Shown: positions 56,073-64,000 of the stretch, piece by piece
How the letters are laid out: the number at the start of each line of letters is the position of its first letter
Position numbering within the stretch: position 1 is the first letter of the stretch
NCBI GenBank assembly: GCA_001510575.1
Contig: LNGK01000008.1
Coordinates: 2,745,356-2,809,355 of the forward strand
DNA from: Knoxdaviesia capensis
Taxonomy: Eukaryota; Ascomycota; Sordariomycetes; Microascales; Gondwanamycetaceae
DNA: 64,000 nucleotides
Direction: 5' to 3'
Notes under the pieces: generated by a model
The model's input: only the letters and a program-made list of their open reading frames with translations
Told to the model about the DNA's origin: nothing
The model's database searches: none
Program-made: the position numbers and the translations under genes

Positions 56073-59000
56073 CGTGCCTGTGTTTTCCGGGCCGAGTGGG
56101 GAGCCGGAGATCGGGAAAAAAAAAACAGAGGAGGCAGCTGGCAAGGAGGAGTGGTCGGACACAGTCCGCGCCTCCGGAGTCGGGAGGAAAGCTGAGATGA
56201 AGCCCAGAGTAGAAGGAACGCGATAGGGTTGAGACTTGAGATATCTTTCAATGAAAATGCCTTATTCCCTTTCCAATTTCCTGATTGCCCAGTCTTTGGA
56301 CACAAGGGGAGAAAACAGGGTTTAGGCTTGAACTCAGGATGCAGTATGGACAAGGCTGAAGGGAGAAGAAGGAGAGAAACAAGAATCCACGAGAAAGGAA
56401 GGAGAAAATAGATTAAGAGAGAGATACATAATAATGCGAAAGATATAACGAGAGATCAGGCAGTTCTTGTCCTGATTTTCTATCTATCTATGTCTATAGA
56501 CTTGAGTCGTAGACGGAAGAAGTGGTGGTGATGATGGTTGATTATGGAGTGATAAGCGGGCAAAAGTGAAGCTCTGGATAGAAATGGGAAGCACCAACCA
56601 ACCAGCTTGGACATGGATTCTGATTGGACAAGGCTGAAGGCAATGGTGGCATGCAGGTTAAACCCTAAAGAAAACTCAACCAAGTTTTCCACCCAACAGT
56701 TATGCGTGGTTTCAAAGACATGACGATGATATATGGATTGTTTCATTGTCGGCGGCTCCTACCCCGAGACAAACAAAACTGTCTAGTGACGATAAAACGA
56801 TAAATTGGATTCTACTCGGGTTTAACCCGAGTGGTGTGAGCTTGGTGGCAGGATGCCCCCATCACCAGAAGTTATCTCGCAAACGACAAAAGAATGGCCG
56901 AACCCCCGATTGAGACTCCCACGACAGGAAACTCGACTTGCTTGCCATGTCACCGCCGGAAGCCCCGTACGAGAGAAAGCAGCGACACGGAGGTACTGTA
57001 CATTAGATATGGACAACAGAACAAGGGCCATGTAAAACACCTGTCAAGCAAGATCCCAGGAGATGCATTTCAAGATAACAACGTCCAAGCCTCCAAGGGT
57101 CCAGTTTAGCGAGGCCGGGCAAATTTCTCTCTTGTTTTGTTTTGCGTTCTTTGGTGGTCTGTTCTGCCCACCCAACTGCTTCTTCAAGGGAGCACGTGGA
57201 CGGTTGTCCGAATGGGACCGAAATCTCCGGCTATATATGTCCTACAGACCGCGTTAACTAGCCCGGGGTTGGAGCACCGGACGCAACTAAAACCAACAAA
57301 CGCAGGTTCAGGGTTGGCACCGGTGTTGCCCTGGACCTGAATAGTGCGGAGGGAATAAGTTGGTGCTTTAGCCCGTTGGACCTCGGTGTAGTGAATCTGG
57401 TTAAAGCTGGCGGAACAGAGTTGGCGATTGGAGGGATACAGGGGGGTTTTCGGCTGGTATCTGTCTGGTCTTTTTCATTCAATAAATGTGTGCTCGTCCC
57501 AATGGTACGGAGAGAAATGCCACGCCGCAGCACGAGCTATAAGAGACACAGCGATCAGGGCACTGGGATCCAATTCCCCCCTTTTTTCTGTGTTGCTCGA
57601 AGTGCTGATGTTTTCACCGGCCACCCGAAATGGAAGCCGGATTGCGTGTTCTGGAAACCTTCCACGATCCCGGCGGCTCTCATTTCTTTTTGGCTTTGGA
57701 AGGTACGGTCACATGTCAGACGCAGGCAACGTCCCGAACAGAGTGTGTTATATCGTGCTACATACTGTTCAGTCCCGACAGGGAAGCCGCTGCCGTAACA
57801 CTTTTCGTGAGAGTGAAGATCTACACACCGAGAGGAGGCAAAGAAATGAGAAAGGCAGGGCATTGCACTGCAATCATGTGGGTAGCGAAGTTTGCGGAAG
57901 ACCACTCTTTCTCCTACCCACGGAGCCGTGCCAGGCGTTGGACAAAGGTGGGATGACGATATAGCGGTCAGTCTCGACCAAGAGAACAGGCACGGCTCGA
58001 GATTTCTCGACGGGTTCATGATAGTCAGATAGTTGAAACTCGACATATCCGGGATATGTGGGCTCCGGGATGTCTGTTTGTCGGTGGAGGGATACGGCAG
58101 AAATATACATGCAATCAATCAATCAATCACCAGATTGAGACAAGGCGGTTCCTGGTATCTAGGACGGGCGTGTTTGTACCATTCAGAACAGCCACTACAG
58201 CACTCCACGTAGGACACAGCTTATGTATGAGTTGTCCATCCAGGTACGTCCCCCGTGGTGCCATCCAAGACCTTTTGAGGCCCGATCTGGTGTGTGTGTG
58301 TGTGTGTGTGTCTGCTTGGAAATAGGGCTTCGGCTTCTGTGAGTTCCAATTTTCACACATAGACCCTCTTCTTAGTGCACTTACACCTGCTATCTTCACC
58401 TCTCCAATCTCGACTGTTATCAACATCCAAAGTGAATCCTACAGGCCCAAGAGTCTCCATCCAGTATCCATTCTGCATTTCCTCTGCTCCGTCAATCTAC
58501 GAGGCACTAGGTTAGTAGGGCGGGCGTAGGTCTCGTTCTCTCTCTGGATTTTTCTTCAGATTGTTGGTGGAGACGTCCCCAAGATCCCAGCTTCAAGTTT
58601 ATCTTTATCACCGCCAGAAAGAGAAAAAAAAAATCTGGCCCAAAAAGTTTGAGACGTCGTGAGCACTAAAGGTACTGGTTATATGGAGGCCCACGCATAT
58701 CGTTGCAAGTTCTGTGGGGGTTTTTTTTCACCTGGCAAAACCCTGCAACAACAAACCCCCCCCCCCCCCCCACCCCCTTTTTCCCCCCGACAAACAACGG
58801 GATAAAGCGTCCAGATTGTACCAAAACGCAGAGCTCGGTGAGCGTTTCCGTCGAAAATCCACTTTTTCTTTTTTTGGAGGGCGGGCATTTTGGCAAGAAA
58901 CTTGAAGTTTGTATGAGGATATACCAGCACAGATATATACTGTATGCACTTTGTAGTGAATGCACCAGTCAGTATCCCTCTCTGGGGGCAATCGATCAGA

Positions 59001-60728
59001 AAGCTAGTGTATCTCTCTAACTGTTGAGCGGGATTTCCTTTGGGGGAGTCCATACATAGAGGCGTCTTCACCAAGATGCTCGCTCCTACAGTCAACGGTA
59101 AATCCCCGGGCCACGCGCACGCACAGAGCCAAAACAGTTCAGTCAGCTGCACCAGTCCCACACCCTTCTGTAAGACCTTCGACTTGGCGGGTGTCCACTG
59201 CAACTCCAAAGCGCAGGTCCAGGCGTTCCAGGCGTTTTAACAGCCGTATCCTAGGTTTTCAGGCCTGACCACGCATTGCCAGCAAGTCAATACACATATC
59301 CTCCAAGTCGTCCCCAAGAAGCCGAGAGAACTGCTGCTGTTCCCTGTTCCCTGCTTCTGGTATGAGAAAGAGGGAACCGATGAAATGAGCAGAGAAGGGT
59401 TCTAGAAAATTAGAAAAGAGACACCGAACCAGTGCTCCCATCTGGTGGCGTTTGCTAGTACTTTTCAGGCACATATAATACTGTCGAATAGCCCGCCAAT
59501 GACAGACTGACATCAGACACCAATTTTTTTGGCTTCCAAAGTTATATCACCTACTTCTGTCTCGCTTCTTCAGTCTTAGTCTCTTCTTTCTTCCCGTCTT
59601 CCAGTCTTAAATTTTCTTCCTCTTCATTTCTTCTTTCCTCTTCATCTTTTGAGGGTCGAGATATCCTTCCTTCCCTTCTCTCTTCCCCTCTCTCTTCCTT
59701 CCTCTTCTTCCCGTGTCCTCCTCTCCCTTAGGGTTTACCACTCCTCTTCCTCCCTCCGATACTTGCCCTCTCTTTTTCGCACTTGAATATATCTCCATCT
59801 TCTCCCTCTTCTTCCAAACCCTACTGTCTCTTCTTCCAGCAAGTGAGATATCCAGCCTCGCTTTATCACCCACCAACCCTCTTCTGTGCCTCTCGCCAAT
59901 CTCTCGTGTCCGCCATCCGAAGCCTCTGTATATACCTACGTCTTTCTTCGTGTTCCACCACTGTACCTTCATCTCGTCTCCGCCCTGGTACCTGTTTGTG
60001 TGTGTGTGTGTCTCGCTTGGTCTCGTTCAATACGCATAAAGCGTCCACCTGAAATCTGTCTGTCGACAATTCCTCCCTCTGTGACAATATATATAGACAA
60101 GGAGGGGCTTCTTGTTCATTCTCTTGCCCAATTCATCGTGCTTGTCGATCTTCCCCGCCACGAACCCCTCCACTTCCGGGGACCCAAACCAGCCGCGATA
60201 CCCGTGCCTTTCATTTATTTTTATTTTATTTTGCTGTCCTCCGTCCCGAATCTCGCCTTTTTCTTCTTCTCTCCGATTGCCGGCCTCTCCTTCTCATCTT
60301 TCTGGGCATTTCTGCCAGTTCATCCAAGTTCCTCTTCTCCATACTGTGGTTCAACCCAAGTTCAGCTCCTGCAGGCCACACCCAAAGAAGGAAAATTCTT
60401 TTGGGTTGTTAGTCCCACACCTATTGCAACAACAGGACGCACAAAATTACACACTCTCACACCAGAATACCAGAAAGCGAATCAAAAACCACCTCCCTAA
60501 TCCGTGCCTCTGACTTGTCAGCCTTAACATCCCAACCAAAGGGAAGAAGAAGAAAGAAAGAAGAAAAACCACCCCTGGTCACTATCAACGACTCGTCTCT
60601 CGGGGTTTCGGTCCTTTATTCATCCTTTCGCAGGGTTTCTTTTTTTTTCACCTTAATTTATTTCCTTTTTTTTTGGCCGTGCTGTAGTTCATTGCTGCTC
60701 TCAGCACAATGCTCACTGAGGATTGATC
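56073..60728. other. Large intergenic region, no gene supported
   Basis: About 4.7 kb between two divergent genes. It contains a (CAAT)4 repeat near 58,112, a (GT)11 repeat at 58290-58311, a 16-base C run at 58756-58771 and another GT tract near 60,000. A frame at 56894 contains CLPCHRRK, faintly like a zinc-cluster start, but it lacks the other cysteines. From about 59,560 to 60,720 the plus strand is strongly CT-rich, which looks like a long leader or promoter of the cyclin gene. Confidence 0.45.
58290..58311. repeat. (GT)11 microsatellite
   Basis: Eleven perfect GT units in non-coding sequence. Confidence 0.92.
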
Positions 60729-62385
60729 ATGTTGACAGCCAGATCACCTCTTCTCACAGCCTCAACTTCCTCCACCTCTCCGCGCCCTTTCCATCATGCA
60801 CATTCGAGATCCCCACTCTACTCGTCCCGATCCTGTTCCGCCGCTGCCGCTGCTGCCGTCGTCGGAGCCCCTCTCCCTCCCTCTCCGCTTCCGACGTCGT
60901 CCTCTCCTCGCCCCCGCCCGTCCGCTTCCCTGGGCCCCTCGGCGCCACCGCCCCAAATGCCAACCTCGGCCACCTCGGCCGTGTCGCCGGCCCCGTCTCC
61001 CTCTCCCTCGAGGGCAATGACCCCGTCCTCGTTGGTGCGCACCCCGAAACACGTGGGCTACAGCAGCAGCTACACCCAACAGTCTCCCGCCGACCCCTCG
61101 GCCACGCTATCCGCATCCCCCAAGCTTCCCTCTACCACCTCGTCGCCTAAACTGCAACAACCGCCCCGCAGCTCCACTCTCTCTCCTTCAGTTGCGGGCT
61201 CTCGACATTCCGCCGTCCTTCTGTCGCGACACCAACCACCGTCCAACGATGCCTCGGACACAAGGCCATCGAACCCGGCCTTTTCTCCCTCCCAGTCCCA
61301 ATTCCAACCCCAGCAACCTCCACCTCCGCCGACTCTGGCTATGAAACCGACCACACCCAAACCGTCTAACCTCTCAACGCAACCCCCCATCACCACACAA
61401 TCGTCAGCGACCCTTGCGTCTACCACACTGTCCCCCGGGAAACGACGAAGCTCGCAGCCGCCATCGGCGTTAGTATCTCCTACCGACGAGTCGCTCCAGT
61501 CACCCGGTTCCGCTAGCTTACAGAAGCGGCCACGGCCCAACGCGAAGCCCTTGAAGGTCCTCCCCGAGCGCTATGAGTTTTGCTTGGTGGAGGACATGGT
61601 GGTATTGATATCCCACATGTTGTCGGAGCTGATTGAGACCAATGATTCCTTGGCCATCCGGGGGTCGGGCAGTCTAACGCGGTTTCATTCCAGGTAGGGA
61701 ATTCTCTTTCCCGTCTTTACAGTTGTTCTCGTCTTAACCATCGAAATGTTTTTCTTTTCCCAACAGAACCGCTCCAGGCATATCCGTCCTCGACTACCTA
61801 AACCGGCTTGCTAAGCACGCAACCCTGACCCCGCCGCTACTGCTCTCGATGGTGTACTACATTGACCGGCTGTGTGCGCTGTACCCCGACTTCACCATCA
61901 ACACGCTGACGGTGCACCGATTCCTTATCACGGCAGCCACGGTGGCGGCCAAGGGCCTGTCAGACTCGTTCTGGAACAACTCGACGTATGCACGCGTCGG
62001 CGGTGTGCGAGTGGCCGAGCTTAAGCTGCTCGAGCTCGAGTTCCTGTACCGCGTCGACTGGAAGATCGTGCCGAACCCGGAGGTCCTGGTCGCCTACTAC
62101 AAGGGCCTGATTGAGCGGTGTCCGGGGTATGTGCTCCAGGGCGAGCCGGGCGCGATTGACGACGAGTTGGGCCCGGTTGCTGCGGCGGTCGCCGCGACTA
62201 GCGCTGCTGCGGCTGCTCCTGCTGCGGCGGCATCGGCGGGGAAGAATGGTGGGCAGGACGAGGATGAGGACCTGGAAGATGAGGAGGAGGAGGAGGAGGA
62301 GGACAACGACGATGATGATTCGTATATCAGCGATGACTCGGTCGTCGGGTCGGACGCGAATGCTGGCGCGGTTGCCGGCCGGTAG
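60729..62385 (+). CDS. PHO80-type cyclin (Pho85/PhoA partner)
   Basis: PHO80-like cyclins activate a Pho85-family kinase and repress phosphate-starvation genes (PREG in Neurospora). Exons are 60729-61693 and 61767-62385 (intron 73 nt), 527 residues. The first ~270 residues are Ser/Pro/Ala-rich and disordered. The cyclin box begins near residue 280 (LPERYEFCLVEDMVVLISHM) and has the hallmark run TRFHSRTAPGISVLDYLNRL, MVYYIDRLCALYPDFTINTL, HRFLITAATVAAKGLSDSFW, YARVGGVRVAELKLLELEFL and RVDWKIVP. The intron cuts the FHSR/TAPG motif, keeping phase. The tail has poly-Ala and then about 20 Asp/Glu residues. PHO80/PREG is the best match; another PCL of the same subgroup cannot be excluded. A long CT-rich leader precedes it. 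Confidence 0.82.
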
Positions 62386-63377
62386 CGGCCTCTTTATATC
62401 TCTGTCGTATAGGCGGTGTAAAGACCCCAGGGTTTCCATTTTGGTGCATTTCACCTAGGTGTACCTGTCTCTGTCCTCCTTCTCCTTCTCGCTGTCTCAC
62501 CCACCTACTTCATTCGTTTTGGTCTACCAGGTCACACTTCACGGAGTCCTTTTACTGGGAACCCAGCGTACACTGTGTTTTTCTTCTTCGATGTCATATT
62601 CATTTTTTCGGCGAAGGGAGGGACGTTATCCAAGAGATGGTGCAGGGGACGGGCGTTCTCTTTGTTGTATTCTGCTTTTTGGGGGGCTTCTAGCGAATGG
62701 TAGTTTCTTTGAAAATTTACTCACCCATTTATTTCGTGCTTCTTTTTTCTCCTTGGATTCTGTGTGTGGTTTATGGTGGGCTGGGTGGTGGTGGAGGGGC
62801 GGTCAGTCAGAACCTTGTCCGGCCAAACTCTTTTGGCGGGGTAGGTGAGATCAGATTAGGGGAGGGACGAGGAGAGCCAAAAGAAAAATCTGTGTATTAT
62901 GAAGGTCAGAAGCGGGCAGCTAACACCATATATTCACAGGCCACCAACCAATGGATGTAGGCGCCTTTGGGGGACTCAAGAGGGTTCAAAGATCACCATC
63001 GTAATTACTTGAAATCTACAGAACATGCGCAGAGTTCGTGAAGTTGGGCATCAGTGACTGGTGTGGCGCGTTGGTTACACCAGCCACATTTCGCGTTTTG
63101 GTGGAGGTGGTGCGCGACTGCTTCTTTTCAGGAACTTTCTTTCTTCCCTTTGTATTTTCATTAGAACGTTCTTCTTCACCTTTTGACTGATGGTCCCAGT
63201 CCCACCTTCCTTCGCCCATACCTTAAAGCTTACTCTTCTTCAGCCTTGTTTCTTACTCCTTGTTCACTTACATCTTGTTCACTTACATCTTGTTCTGTTT
63301 TCTTCACTTTTCGCTATTTTGTCACGGCTAACTAAACTTTTTTTTAAAGAAAGAGAGAGCCTTCAAAGGCTCAACTG
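62386..63377. other. Intergenic region, no gene seen
   Basis: About 1 kb after the cyclin gene, T-rich near its start, with no supported frame. A tandem CTTGTTCACTTACAT unit occurs near 63,260-63,290. Confidence 0.45.
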
Positions 63378-63800
63378 ATTGCCATAGCAACCGAACTGGT
63401 TCAACCAAACTTCAACTGCGTGGCCGATGCAGCGCAAGCCATCGCCGGAGAGTTCCGTAACGCGAGCAACCTGTCGGCAATCTCTTCTGGAAAGGCCAAT
63501 CTACAGCTGCTACAGACCATGCAGAACCAGCAGCAGCTTGTTACCGGACAACTGACCGTAAGAACATAGCCGTAAGATGACAGTATCTTTTAGCTAAGAA
63601 ATCCGACTGCGGGAATCTCCCTCTATTATAGTGACAAAATTCTACGATCCGGTTGTCTGACTCCCATAACTTGAACAACTTGGAGGCATTGCTTGAATGT
63701 GAACACCGGGGAAGTGACCGATACGTTCCCCCAAGTCCTTGTCGGCCCTTGATGAATTGACAAGTAAGAAGTCCACCCACCGCGTTCTCTCCAAAACAAG
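63378..63800 (+). pseudogene. Probable broken copy of a small fungal coiled-coil-type gene (right edge)
   Basis: From 63378 a frame reads FNCVADAAQAIAGEFRNASN then LSAISSGKANLQLLQTMQNQ and ends at a good donor GTAAGA after 63557. This resembles a Eurotiales family of small proteins starting FNxVxDAAxAIAxEFxNxSNLPA. No ATG precedes it: an in-frame stop lies at 63345-63347 and the frame has no methionine before the conserved part. A later piece, NTGEVTDTFPQVL at 63702-63740, fits the same family but then needs a +1 frame change to reach SALDELTSKKS (63742 on). Missing start and frameshift suggest a pseudogene. An unseen first exon and a second intron are alternatives. Confidence 0.35.
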
Positions 63801-64000
63801 CGTGTAGTGTTGCGAACCAAGACACGAGCAGATGCCCAAATCGGCCCACTTCTTCGCCGTCTTGGCAGCCAGCCTCGGGGCCGTCGTGCAGACAGCAAGA
63901 CTCTCTTACGGAAACTAGCCGGCATCCCGACTTCAGCAGAGACATAGCTAAGGAGTGGCAGAACCGGGGGGCTCTCCACGCTCCGTTATGAGGGGGGGGG
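63801..64000. other. Window end, no gene seen
   Basis: Sequence after the broken gene shows no coding signal and ends in a run of G, which may be the end of a contig. Confidence 0.3.

Noticed and set aside
56894..57109. Frame with CLPCHRRK, like a Zn2Cys6 cluster start
   Set aside because: Only two of six cysteines are present and no further domain follows.
60515..61150. 211-residue plus ORF overlapping the cyclin start
   Set aside because: It overlaps the PHO80-like exon in another frame and is Ser/Pro low-complexity; the cyclin frame has a real domain.

Overview
This window is nuclear DNA from a filamentous ascomycete, most likely an Aspergillus/Penicillium-type member of the Eurotiales. 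The evidence is many short introns (about 70-260 nt) with fungal GT...CTNAC...AG signals, GC-rich coding exons, pyrimidine-rich leaders, and protein sequences that read like Eurotiomycete orthologues. All identifications come from reading the sequence and from remembered family features; no database search was possible. Exon borders were placed by hand from donor and acceptor sites and phase continuity.

Layout. 1-5.4 kb: two divergently transcribed DNA-repair genes, a probable RAD16 N-terminal half (minus, cut by the window edge) and RAD7 (plus). 6.8-8.4 kb: a class II eIF4E (4EHP-like) gene with a histidine/asparagine tail (minus). 10.5-11.3 kb: LOC1, ribosome biogenesis (plus). 12.1-14.2 kb: a seven-exon alpha/beta-hydrolase of the Eht1/Eeb1/Mgl2-EMB8 family (minus). 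15.4-18.1 kb: an intron-free gene for a P-loop NTPase with a C-terminal PD-(D/E)XK-like nuclease motif, resembling Crinkler-type proteins (plus). A 100-bp direct repeat with a tRNA-like Pol III promoter follows it. 19.1-22.7 kb: CTK1, the RNA polymerase II CTD kinase (plus). 24.2-26.1 kb: an uncharacterised Ser-rich fungal protein (minus). 26.1-33.1 kb: a 7-kb stretch whose only clear gene is an intron-containing tRNA-Gly(GCC).

33.1-36.0 kb: a protein with a degenerate DEDDh exonuclease domain, an RRM and two RanBP2 zinc fingers (plus); an assembly gap lies in its third intron. 38.0-40.1 kb: a conserved fungal protein with an F-box-like segment and an acidic tail (minus). 42.7-44.3 kb: HAT2/RbAp48-type WD40 protein (minus), divergent from XRN1, the cytoplasmic 5'-3' exoribonuclease (45.3-49.8 kb, plus). 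50.7-51.6 kb: signal peptidase subunit SPC3 (minus). 52.2-56.1 kb: the GID ubiquitin-ligase armadillo subunit Vid28/Gid5 (minus). 60.7-62.4 kb: a PHO80-type cyclin (plus). The right edge holds a broken copy of a small fungal gene.

Most genes are single housekeeping genes acting in unrelated places: repair, chromatin, transcription, mRNA decay, translation, secretion, protein turnover and phosphate/CDK signalling. The one functional pairing is RAD16-RAD7, whose products form one complex in yeast and here may share a 1.3-kb promoter. The most accessory-looking locus is the NTPase-nuclease gene with its adjacent repeats.
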